Source: Beaufortia kweichowensis (Eukaryota; Chordata; Actinopteri; Cypriniformes; Gastromyzontidae). Taken from it: a stretch of DNA of 64,000 nt. Both the position numbers and the translations under genes were made by a program. Below are positions 12,218 to 23,812 of the stretch, piece by piece. Location: the NCBI GenBank assembly GCA_019155185.1, contig CM032801.1, positions 5,633,351-5,697,350 on the forward strand. The letters are read 5' to 3'. How positions within the stretch are numbered: the first letter of the stretch is position 1; each line of letters begins with the position of its first letter. Below the pieces are notes generated by a model, which had not been told where the DNA came from, made no database searches, and saw only the letters and a list, made by a program, of their open reading frames with translations.

Positions 12218-13286
12218 GTTTTTGTCAAGTACGGGGCTTGGGGGACTGGAGAAGAGGCTCACAAAAGCCATGATGGTTGGAAACACAACTGCTCCGCAAC
12301 CAGAGTGAGATGCATCAGTCACTCGTTGGCTGAAGGTTTGGATATATTGACAGTCTGGAGAAAAAACTCACGGTTTACGCGTCTCAACAACACGTGAGAC
12401 GCTTAACAACAGACATGATATCCTCTGTCATGTTTAATGTGTCTCAACACAGCTTTGATACCCCAGCTTTGTTTAAGTCCCCGGCGGTTTCACAGACGCC
12501 CTGGTGCGAGACTGCAGACGGTGAGAATTGCGTTTAGTTTCGACGCTTTTTTCTGGATGTTCCACAGACATGGCGTCCGCAACATTTTCGTGAAAATGGC
12601 TGCGAGGATCTTGCAAAAGCCAGTGATCCCGCCCACTTTGTGATCTGGGCCAATCGCTGCTTTTCCTTTTGAGCTCGCGACACAATGACTCGCAACTCTA
12701 TTGGTCGAGGCGCTGGCGCCTAAGTGCGAGAGCAGTTTTCAGTTTATCTATTGGTTAGTAAAGATGTCAGTCAAGTTAGCATGACGCACTACTGATTATA
12801 TATATGTTGAATATGTGTTGTAGACTACTGTATGTATTTTACAGTTTTAATAAATGATTCTTCGTCTGTCATACAAATTATATGGCAACACTTACTTGTT
12901 TACAGATAGGAAAAAAGTTGGAAAGACAGAAAACAGTGGTGTGAATTTACATATGGTGTGTAGACAGTCAGAAAATGTTAAAACAAAAATAGTGGCAATC
13001 ATTTGCTAATTAGGTTTGTAATTGTAATTGTATTAATTATAATTAAGAAAAGTGTAAATCTAAGTATATATGAGCAAATGCAAGGTCGGACCATACAATA
13101 AAAAATGTTATACAAGCTGAATATCACGTAGTATTATTTTTGCATAAGTATCAATTGCTTATTAGAGATACAGAATACAACATAAATTTTGTACATGCTG
13201 ATACAACTGCACATACAAAAAAGAATAAATTACAACAGTAAGAAAAATATATTTGGTTTGTAAAATGTACGCTCTCCTCAAATTCT
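12218..13286. promoter_or_regulatory. zc3h6 promoter and 5' UTR region, then AT-rich spacer
   Basis: From about 12300 to 12770 the sequence is richer in CpG than its surroundings. It has CCAAT boxes at 12650-12654 (+), 12700-12704 (ATTGG, i.e. minus) and 12750-12754 (ATTGG, minus), which fits a housekeeping promoter for minus-strand zc3h6. From about 12780 to 13286 the sequence is AT-rich and holds the 3' flank of the class II beta gene; nothing else is recognisable. The transcription start is not determinable. Confidence 0.55.
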
Positions 13287-15174
13287 TTATGTTTCCTGTG
13301 GGATATTCATTAAATTCATAAATGTTTCTGAATCAGTACTTGTGTTCTGTGTGTCATCTTCAGGTGGATTTCTTTTGTGTTGGCACATCCAACTAACTAA
13401 TAGAGTTAAAACTGCTGATAATACAAATCCGAGCAGAAAGACCACTACCAATGGTACTACAGGTTCTGTAAATGCTGACAGGAACAATGATTTCTTCTCT
13501 GAAACAAGACAGAGTAGGGCAGCTGTTATGACATAATTTATCCAAATATAAAAATTATATCATAATTTGTTCATCCTTAAGTTATTTCAACCCTGTATAT
13601 GATTCTTTCTTTTGTGAAACACAAAATAAATATTTTGCAAAACGCTGGTTACCGGCACCCATTGACTTTTGTATCTTGTGTCCGTATTATGAAAGTGAAT
13701 GGGTGCCGGTAACCAGCGTTTTGCAAAATATCTTCTTCTGTGTTCTGCTGGAGCAAGAAAATCATACAGGTTTGACATGACATGAGGGTGAGTAAAGAAT
13801 AAAATTTTTATTTTTATCAATTAATCATTTTTATTATTTTTTCAAAGTGACTTACCATAGGTTATTCTCATTTTTCCACTGATGCTCAAGTGTTCAATCT
13901 CACAGGTGATGGCGTGGTCACTGATGTTACCAAGGCTAAGATAGGAGGTCATCTGGAATCTGCCATCTCTGTGAGGGAGTATTCCAGTAGTTGATACACC
14001 ATAGTAAATTGGTCTTCCTTCTTGAGTCCAACGTACTTGAATGACATTTGGATAGAAGCCATGCACAGCACACTTAAGATATTCTTCATCTTTCTTCCCT
14101 CCAGAAGATAGAAGCACTGCTGGTTTTGCTGTTTAAGATATAAAAACTATTGGTTCATTCAGATTTACAAAGGTATGAAATTTAGATGTGGAATGTTTAA
14201 CTCTTTTCTAGTTAAGATCAGCAGTTAAAAATCTCGAATAACTAAACTGTCCAAGAGATTTCAGGCATAATCAATTGTACTACCCAACAAGAAAACAAAT
14301 TCAAAATGTGGGTAAATATTAAACTACTTGTTAGCAACATCATTGTTATTATAAAATTTAACTACAGTATATCTGGAGATCTGGACAGTTTATGCAGTTT
14401 ATTCACTCACCTGGCTTGGACAGAGTATTGTTGGACATCAGGAAAACAGTTTTCACAGCAGAGCACACCATCTTTAGTCTATCTTCTTTTCTTCTAATGT
14501 ATTCTATGCTTTGTCTCTCCTCTGCTAAACGCTGACCAGGTTGACTGGTAGCAACAACAGCTTTCTTCACCAAATCTATATGCATCAGGTCTTTGCCATC
14601 ATACCCATAGTTCCACAAATGATCAACTTGACCCTCACTGTTAAAGGAGCACTCAATAAACTGCTGATATGCATGCTCTTCTAAAATAAAAAAAACAATA
14701 ATGTTGTTAATATTCTGCACCTCAGCTGGCAGAGCATTGGCAGTGCAAAGGTTGTTGGTTCAATCCCAGGGGATCATCATACACTGTCAGAAAGTCACTT
14801 AAAATCTGCCAAATGCATAAATCAAAACGTTGTTATCGGATCATTCTTAAAAACCACCATTTCTGTCCAAACCTACTATGGTGAGGTTGAGCTAATGAAT
14901 TATAGTAGATAATTATTGGTATTATTTTTTTGTTTAAGCAAATTTACATTTACATTTAGGCATTTAGCATATGCTTTTATCCAAAACAACTTACAAATAC
15001 TTAGGAGACAATTAAGCGATACATCATAAATCTATGAGTATAATCATATAAAATGATCATATAAAAAGGTTATGTCTTTTTTAGAAAAACACATTCAATA
15101 AAGTGTAAAAGGTAAACAGTCCTACCTGCACCAAGGATGATTTCAATAAAAAGCATGAGTAGAACAGCATGCAT
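13287..15174 (-). CDS. MHC class II beta chain, divergent (probably non-classical)
   Basis: Four coding exons on the minus strand: leader 15174-15126, beta1 14680-14411, beta2 14128-13856, and connecting/TM/cytoplasmic 13498-13287 (TAA). They sum to 804 nt, giving 267 aa with no frame break. The leader is MHAVLLMLFIEIILGA. Beta1 has the two expected cysteines (IECSF...KMVCSA), the helix pattern QRLAEERQSIEYI and an NNT glycosylation site. Beta2 is an Ig C1 domain with YLKCAVHGFYP and ITCEIEH. The membrane segment starts at PVVPLVVVFLLG and the tail is about 30 aa. The product should pair with a class II alpha chain and display peptide at the cell surface. Beta1 is diverged from the classical sequences I can recall, so a non-classical lineage is inferred. 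The partner alpha gene is head to head, 189 bp away. Confidence 0.9.
13560..13815. mobile_element. Foldback MITE with a perfect 34-bp inverted repeat
   Basis: Arms at 13630-13663 and 13698-13731 are exact reverse complements across 34 positions, separated by a 34-nt loop. The outer parts ('gattctttcttttgtgaaac' and 'tcatacaggtttgacatgac') match the foldback family. It sits in the last intron of the class II beta gene and is the close inverted relative of the element at 6440-6709. Confidence 0.85.
14712..14825 (+). mobile_element. tRNA-derived SINE, plus orientation
   Basis: tRNA-like head CTCAGCTGGCAGAGCATTGG and B box GGTTCAATCC (14757-14766), then the 3' tail 'ctgccaaatgcataaa'. It lies in intron 1 of the class II beta gene. 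The internal body is shortened compared with the other copies. Confidence 0.75.
14943..15002 (-). mobile_element. SINE tail fragment
   Basis: 'tttagcatatgcttttatcc' and 'aaaacaacttac' match the reverse complement of the SINE 3' end; there is no tRNA head. Confidence 0.5.
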
Positions 15175-15363
15175 TTTACTCTGACACTGTCCTGTCGATA
15201 AGCAGAAATTTTAATGTGAGAGTTAAAGTGTGAAAGTATAGTGAGTCGAGGCTGAAAATCAAACTTTAAAAATGACATACAAAAACAAAAGTGAAAGTAA
15301 AGAGATGAAAAGGTGACGTCTAAACAAATACATTATGAAGGAGAGGAATCCTCTATAATAGAA
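15175..15363. promoter_or_regulatory. Shared head-to-head promoter of the MHC class II beta/alpha pair
   Basis: Only 189 bp separate the two start codons, so one bidirectional control region is inferred. Visible motifs are a CRE/X2-like TGACGTC at 15314-15320 and an IRF-like GTGAAAGTAAAG at 15291-15302. A Y box (CCAAT/ATTGG) was looked for and not found, so a complete S-X-Y module is not shown. Confidence 0.5.
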
Positions 15364-16940
15364 ATGGAAATGTTAAGAGTATTGGTGTTAAATCTTCTGC
15401 TGTTTCCACAGACCATCATAACATGGAAAGGTAAAATGACCTTTATTTTTTGCTTTGTAAATAAACTGTAAAAATTGCATCACCAGGGTACCAGGAAGTG
15501 AAATACGACAGAAAACATAGAGAGACTTCTTTCTTCTTTTTCCTACAGTTTATTTCAATTTAAAAGTTTGTTTGCTAGAATTTTGCTAAGGCAAGCGTCA
15601 CTTTTACTATTGCTCCAACTAAATGTAGTTGCCTATGGTTGACTTAAGCAAAATGTCACTTTAGATAAAACTGAAATGTGCTAAATGAATACATTTAAAT
15701 GTAATACTTAGAAATAATATTCTATGAGCTACTATAGAAATACAGTAAGAGATGCTTCAAATAACATTACTTAATATGCAGAGGTGTGCTATGACTTTTT
15801 TAAGTGATAAACAATCAAACAATCCCTTCCATTGAATGAGGGTTATATCTAGGAACCAGACAACAATTGGGGAGACAAGAAATGGGTTCTTTTTACAGTT
15901 GGGCCAAACAATTACCAAACTACCACCCAGAAAACAACACACAACCAACCAACAAGAACACTTTAGCAAACAAATAGCATTAAACCACAAGCACATGCTA
16001 TTAAAACACATGCAATTAAAAATGACTGTGTGTTTGCTCTTACATACATATTCTTGGTCTATTATTAATGATTCTTTTGATGATCTTTTTTAGACTACTA
16101 TACAGTAAACATCCTGGCCTATACTCGGACAATGGGAAATGGTTCAATGGACCAAGCAGTGGTCGTTTTGGTGAATGAGGCTACATTTGCATATTTTGAC
16201 CAGACAAAACAAACATTTGTTCTACGCCCTAGTGCAAGCGCAGGGTTCTCTGTACTGGAGAAGCTACAGCACCTTCTGCCTGAATGAGGTCATCAAAGGA
16301 TTCCCTCGACAAGCTAAATACCTGGAGAGGTTTAAAGATGATCCACGATCATCAAAGCCCCTTTTAGGTAATCGTTTTAAAGTGACTTTACGTTCTGGTT
16401 TTTTATCATTTTAGCATACAATCAGATTACCCTATTTTTCAACAGCACGCCCTTCTGTCGAAGTGTATACCGAGTTCCCTGAGGAGCAGGGAAAAGAAAA
16501 TACCCTTTACTGCTACGCAACTGAATTCTATCCTGGTGACATAGAAATTAATCTTTATGTTAATGGCCGAAATGTAACGGTAGGGACCTCTGATTTAATG
16601 TATGAGAAAGACTGGACTTTCAGAGTATACAAGTATGTAACTATCACCCCACAGCCTGGAGATGAGTATAAATGTGAAGTGAGACATAGCAGCATGGAAG
16701 GCCCCAGACTGATCGTGCGGAGTGAGTTTTTAGCTTTTAATAATCATATGAATTGTTTTAAAAAGTTGTAAAATGACAACATTAATGTCTGTCAGCTGAT
16801 CTCTCATGTGCTTTTTTCTAGACCCTGAATTTTCTGAATCACATCCCAACTGGGTTTGTGCACTGGGTTTATTTCTCAGCATTCCTCTGGGAATCATTGT
16901 ATGTGTACTGATCTTAAGAAGAAGACACTCCCAACCATGA
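15364..16940 (+). CDS. MHC class II alpha chain, divergent, with a single-base frame break in alpha1
   Basis: Exons: leader 15364-15430, alpha1 16094-16367, alpha2 16446-16721, connecting/TM/tail 16822-16940 (TGA). The leader is MEMLRVLVLNLLLFPQTII. Alpha2 is a clean Ig C1 domain (LYCYATEFYPGD, YKCEVRH) followed by a membrane segment (VCALGLFLSIPLGIIV) and a short basic tail. Alpha1 starts DYYTVNILAYTRT, but that frame stops after ...HLLPE; the next frame carries WRSYSTFCLNEVIKGFPRQA and joins alpha2 in phase. The exon is 274 nt where 273 are needed, and the change lies around the GGG at 16243-16245. This is either one extra base in the assembly or a real lesion that would truncate the chain. 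Without it the product is 244 aa. Should pair with the adjacent beta chain. Polyadenylation motif AATAAA at 17324-17329. Confidence 0.85.
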
Positions 16941-17862
16941 TGATGTTCAGAAAAACATTACCTAGTCTGTCTGGCTGTGTTCATTCGTTACCAAACACCA
17001 CAAAGATCACATATTAATCTTTTACTTTTGTGGTGATCATCTTTTTTTATTAAGATGTTACTCTATTTTAGATGTTACTTAAACCTTATTGTAAAGCTCC
17101 TCATTTGCCTTATTTAATACATTTCACCGTCACTAAATGTTAGTTTTTAATGCATTACCAACATTGAACATCTGGTGGCAGAAAAACTACACAAACGTTT
17201 TAAAATCTTGTATTCTCTCTTTTTTTTTGGTGAATTTGTGCTTCTTTTGCTTTAAATGTATTTTAAATAGAGAGAAAATATTTGTATGCTTCAGCAGTGC
17301 CTTGCTGTAAAGCACCATTATCAAATAAAAACACATTATCTGTCCATGTAACGATTTGACATTCGATAGATCAAATGTTTGTTTTAATTGTCCACCTTTC
17401 TTATACATATTTCCATCTCTCCTATACAATTGTGTGCGATGATTTACTGTAATATACAATGAATTAAATAAATATAAAATAACTGTAAGATGTTTTTCTC
17501 GCGGATTGATTACAACAGACTCCGCAGTAGCATTGAGAAGTCCGATTCACTGGCTGGCCAATTGGTTCGAGCAGTTCGTCTATATGAATCGATTCGAACG
17601 AATCTTATCTCAGAATTCCTAGATGATTCAAAACACAGTTTACGAACCGATTCTAAAGAATCTTTAAATTGATTCACTCAGGAGTTGGACATCATCAGGC
17701 ACTCGGCGGAGACTTCATGAAGATCACACGAGCATCTTTACCAGTTCTTGCATCAGTTTGTCAAACATTTCCTATCAGGATTTATCCGGCAAATATTTGT
17801 ATACAGGTTACAAGTTAACCTAAGGATTAACGACAAGGGACACGAAACGTTAATGCAGAAGA
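16941..17862. other. Class II alpha 3' UTR and fbln7 upstream region
   Basis: 16941 to about 17350 is the 3' flank of the class II alpha gene (AATAAA 17324-17329). About 17490-17700 has a cluster of GATTC/GAATC words, several palindromic, such as 'gattcgaacgaatc' at 17590-17603. This stretch lies 160-370 bp upstream of the fbln7 start codon and may be its promoter or 5' UTR. No other gene is visible. Confidence 0.5.
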
Positions 17863-20800
17863 ATGAATTTATCATATTTATACACATCTTTTCTCTTGCT
17901 GTCCGTCTTATCTCTGCATGACTGTAATGATGCGGCGCAGGTGAGTGTGAAAGTTTATACGTAATTTATACGTTTACATTTTATTTTATTATATACATAT
18001 TAGTGTACAGCATCAGTCTAAATACTTACATGATATTTTGTTTTTTTAATTTAAAGTGACACCAAAAGTATTTTTACAATTACGTCACACTTGTCATTGC
18101 ATTATAGCAAAATATTAAATTAATAAAATTGCAACAACAAAGGATGCTAAAGCTTTTTCCAGTACTGACTTTCTAAGTCATATTTGCAATGACTTTAAAT
18201 CAGCTGATGTCAAAGTCATTTTTATACTGAAGTATAAATTGAGATCCTCCCAAGTTCATACAGGTGTTATGGTAGTTATTTAAAAATATTTACATTTATC
18301 AATTAAATACAAGCTTTTTTTCCTGACTCCTTTACCTGAAAACTGTGCTTGTGCTATCCTTGAAAAATGTCACCTGGTTTAATATTTTGTTTATAATATT
18401 TTTATTTTGCTCAAAGCATGTTTGGGACCGCTGAAGCAGACATCAGAGATATATCATTAAATATGTTTAAAGCATTTTTCACAGATTAGCACTGCCTTTA
18501 TTTACAATGGCAAAAGCTTGGTGAAATTTAAGGCCGGTGCATTTTCTCTCTCCTGAACAAGACTGTATTTAACTGCCATGAAAAACATACAGGACCGGTT
18601 CTTTGGACAGAGGTCCGACAGACATCTGCCTAACAGCTTTCTGTATAAGTGCCACGAAGCTGCTGAGGAAACGGAGGCAGAAATGTAGACTCTTACATGT
18701 GGTTCTTGGAGAGGACCTTAGAGGTTGCCCACTGGCCGAATACCTACGGGACAACATGACTTCTGATAATTTGTTCTGTAAAACCGGAGTAATATTTGTG
18801 TTACTAAGGGAACTTTGTTGCCTTGGCTTCATGTGCGCTGGCAAGCCGATAACTTCCTAAATATTGGCCTGAACAGAAAGACCTCAGCTTTCATGTTATG
18901 CCCCACAGGAGTCCCAATGTCCTAACGCATGACATCACCCACATCTGGCTTTGATAAATCATCTGTGCCATTTTTCATTTTCATACAAAGCTAATGTTTT
19001 GTGGGAATGTTCCTCGCAATCGTTTATGATGTTAAATATCTCCTCCATATGAGCTTGTGTTCTTTGAATCAAGTAAGTCTATCATTAAGCGATAACTGCT
19101 TGCCATCAAATTGTAACCAGGTGCTCGGTTGGTTGCTGAACTGGACGTGTGGGGTTTATTTCTCAGGGTTGCATGGATAAACACAGAGTGATGGCCGTAC
19201 TGCGTCAAATGGAGAAGTTTCTCAAGGGACAGGAGGTCCGATTTACAGAAGGGCTTCGGATTATGAAATCCAAACTCACCAATCTTCAAAACTCTGTGTC
19301 CAAGTTCTCACAATCAGACCAGTCCTCATGTGAGTACTACATGTTGTCCAATACATGAATATAGTATATAGTGAGCAAAAACATTCACTTTTACATCTCT
19401 ATCAGATGTATTTACTGCATGACCAGCATATACCCCTAAACCTTGCGTAAAATGCTTAAATTTAGCCATTCAAATCTCCATGGACCATATAAAATGAGGT
19501 TTGAGGAATAGTTTGTATGAGGGTAATCCCTCATAACCTGCATGTTCATTCAGATTTCATTCCTCTGAGAGGAGGTGTGTCCCTGTGAGATGTCATTTCG
19601 GCATCTGGAGCTCCTGGCTTCATACACACCTCTGGTGTATTATAAAATCTACTTCAAAACTGTAAAAAAAAAATGCAGACTGGTTCACATTCACGTTCAT
19701 GAAGGGCAGATTCCAATCACAAATTGCCTTTGTGCTAATGGGAAACCATCCTATAGAGCTAAAACAATTGTGAGGTTTTAAGTACTGCCATTACCAAGAA
19801 AGAAAATTGATATATTTGTGATCAATTTGAGATAAAGGGAATGAATTGAGCCTGCTTGGCACGCACATTAAGACACATTAATTCAGTAAAGAAGTTGTTT
19901 TTGGAAAGTGATTCTTAAACAGTTGAAATCAAAATGTTTTACTGGCATAAAATGACTTCCTTTAAAATGAGAATTATTGCCAGTTGTTCAGTACTGGATG
20001 GAGACTAAAGTACTGATTACAATGAGTACTTTATAGTTGAAGTCGAGGGAAATGTGTACTTGTGTAATTTGTCATTTGCATAGTTGAATGAGATCAAGAA
20101 TAAATGTAGTGGCTGGTCATCATCTATAATAATAATAAAATAATACTGTGCAGTTTTCTGACTCCCAGTGTTCTACTTTTCCTGAAACTTTCGTGACTTC
20201 TAATACTAACATGCGTTGTTTGGAATTTAAATGTAAAGTTACACTTGCAAAAATACACAATAGCATTACCATGTATTTTTTTATTCATTTCTACATTGAA
20301 GGATAGTTTTAGCAGAGGGTTTAACAAATAAAAGACATTTAGCAAAATAGGAAAGACAAACTAAAATAAAAAATGATTTGGATTTCACATTGAACAACAT
20401 GCAAACACCGGCCCTTGTTTTCTGCATGCCACATGTGGTATTGTTTCTGTTTGTAAGCCGTCTGTATAAAATGAGGCATTTCCCATTTTTTCCCATGATG
20501 GCTCCCACATTCACTTACTTTTGCGTGCCTTCTGACAAAATATCCCAAAGATTTCTGTCCCGAATCTAACCATGATGTTCTCTGACATTAACCCTGAATA
20601 TTCTCATAATTATTTATTAATTTCTCTCAACTAGCCCAGCTGTCGTGCCCACCTTTGATGGCTCCAGCAAATGGGAGGAAGTTTGGCTCAAAATACCTGA
20701 TGGGTCATGAGGTCCATTTCACGTGTTCTCAGGGTTATCGCTTGGTGGGTCCAGGAACACGTGTGTGCCAGGAGAACGGCACCTGGAGTGGAACCACCGC

Positions 20801-23683
20801 CACCTGTAAAGGTCTGTCAGAAAGTTTCAATTAATGGTCCATCATTGATCATTAATCAGTGAATCACAATCAGAGTTCCAACACTAACTACTGGAAATTT
20901 TGCAATGTTCATTGTTCTGACCTTGATGAAGTACTTATGAAAAAGTGTATGAAAAAGTTCATATAAAACAGTATGTGTACCATTACCTGCTGATGTTCAC
21001 ATTCATAGAAGACAGATTCTTTGTTATGTATCAAATGTAACTGTATCTATGTTATTGAGTCAGTGGAATTTCTGGAGTAAGATACTGAGGGTGTTGTTTT
21101 ATTATTGTGAGCAGGATAATGAGAAATCACACTGAAAGACATTACTGAGATAAGACTGAATACCGGCACATGTGAATGAAACCTGTGAAGAGCTGAGCAA
21201 GCGTACGGTACACTACACACACACAGATAAGGTAAAGAAAGAGGGTCATTCTTCCCTTCTGAGCTGCGCTGAATGAAACAGCATTAAATGTCCTGAGATG
21301 CTAGAAAACCCCTGTAGTTCAGCTTTCAACTTTCAAGACTACAGTACCAGAAAGAAGTTTGAACACACCTGACTGAATTTTTGTTTTTATGATCTTTAAA
21401 ATCTGTTTCTGAAGACTTATGCTAACAGTATATGCTTAAAGTTAGTTATGTGGAGAAATATCAATTGCATCTATATATAAATCTCTCTACACAAGTAATA
21501 TGTTAATGTAAAAAAAATGGTTAAAGAAATAGTTCACCCAAAAATAAAAATGTGTTTATGATTAATTCACCCTCATGTCAGTCCAAACCTGTATGACTTT
21601 TTTCTTCTGCAGAAAACAAAAGAAGATATTTTAAGGAAGGTTGTCTTTTAGATTTGTCTTTGTCTCTAACGGTTCACTATAATTTTATACTATATCCAGG
21701 TTTGTTATTTTATAGTTTTGATGGCTTTACTATATTATTTTACTTTAAAATGTAGAAAACAACAACACTGAAGAGTGATTTGGTGGGTCTAAACTTGTGA
21801 CTGGCAGTATTTGTTTTTTGTATAAACGGAGAGTGGACAGAGGTTAAGCTCATTAAAGCTGGCCCATGGTCCAATAGCATGCAACTATGCTAAGCATGCG
21901 ATTGATGACTTCCTTTAATATCGCTGCAGGCTGCATTCGAGACATTCCAGGTGGTACAGTGGGACGGAGTGTGTCTGAAAGAGCGCATGTGTGTTTGAGA
22001 GGAAGGTTGGAGTGTAAAATGACAGTGTAACGTCTGTATTCCCGCAGGTGTGGGTCTGCCAGTCTATTTTCGGTCGTCTTGCTTCCGAAAGCACCTTTGA
22101 CTGCAAGTGAAAACATAAATATGTTCATGGGTAGTTCAGAAATATCTCAGAGACTGAAGCGGGCCATTTAGATCTGCAAATTCTCGTGCCGGTAAAGAAA
22201 ATAAACACAAGAAGGATCGTGAGCACTGTAGTTGAAAAATATTTCTTTGGCCAGAAAGCCTAAACTTTAGACTCCAAACCTCCTTTTCCTCAGTCTTTAT
22301 ACTTGAATTTACTGGACCTTCTTGGAACTGTTTGATTAATGAATTCCCAGGGAAGTAAAGCATTATCCATAATCCTCAAGTAAGATTCACCAATTAAAGG
22401 AGTCATTGTTACTGTAAAAACAGTAAACATGACCAAATTTATTTTTGTAAACATTGAAATTTTTTAACATAAAAATAAAACATAAGACATATTTTAATTC
22501 AATCAGTAACATACGTTATAGTCATTAGTTTTATGAATACTAATGAAGGGATAACTAAAAATAATAATTCTGACATAATTTATTCACTTTTATATCGTTC
22601 AAAACCTGTATATGACTCTTTCTTCTCTGAAACACAAAAGAAGATATTTTAAGACATATCTCAATGGTTTTGTGTCCATACTATGAAAGTCAACGAGGGT
22701 TGATGAGGGTTCATATTTTGTGATACATTTATATCAAACAATTGTGAATCATCTCGTTGTCAAAGCATCACTAGTTACAACAGATCTTATATTCTTGAAA
22801 TGACCACAAATTAAATACTGTATAAAGTAGCTCAGTACACAGATAATTTCATCATTTAATCCATTACATGTTAGAGATCAGAGCTTCCAGAGCCCTAACT
22901 CTCATCCTTCTGCAAACATGTGTTAATCCTTCTTCCTAACACAGGCCTCATGCAAGCATTCTACAGATATTTACAGCATCAGCAGTAAATTTTCATTTCT
23001 ACAGCAGATGGAAGTTTGCTGTGCGCATCTGCTGTGGACAGATGTTGTGTGGCACAGTAGCTGTTAACCAGCCTCACCCGTTTACGATTATAGATGCAAA
23101 CAGCGCTTACCAGATTCAGTGAATGTGACCGAATGAGAAAACCGCAGTTTAGTTTAACAGTGATTTAAGAGACTGCTGAACATTCCCTGTCGACTATTCC
23201 TCAGCTTCTCCATTCCACTGTCAACATTCCAGGAGATCGCTTTCATTTTACTGTGCCATTCTGTACAGGAAACAGAGAAGAATGTGGGCATGTGAAATTC
23301 CATCAACAATTCAGGTGTTTTCCATGGGCACGAAATATCTGGCTGTGTACATACGATACAAGATATGAATCTGGGACATCTGAAATATTTCTGATGCATT
23401 AACCTAGGATATATAATAGGATTGTGGGTCTGAATAAACTCTACCTTTATTACTTGCAATGACAAGAAACTGTCAAGAACATGCTTGGGTCATATTTCAC
23501 CTCTTTAAGAAAATAAATTTAGTGTTTGCATTGTCACATTTTAATGATAATTAAGCATTACCAGCATTAAAGTATACTGAAGCTAGAGAAAAACAAGACA
23601 TTATGATTGTAGGATTTATAGTTCAAAGGATAGAGATGAAAAGAGAGAGAGAATAAGAGAAAAAAAAGGCTGTAGCTTATAGA

Positions 23684-23751
<68 letters not shown>

Positions 23752-23764
23752 CATAGATAGGTAG

Positions 23765-23812
<48 letters not shown>

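Noticed and set aside
14712..14770. tRNA gene
   Set aside because: A and B boxes are present, but there is no full cloverleaf and the sequence continues into a SINE body and tail.
18569..18860. Overlapping open frames on both strands in fbln7 intron 1
   Set aside because: No recognisable domain and no splice context; treated as chance.
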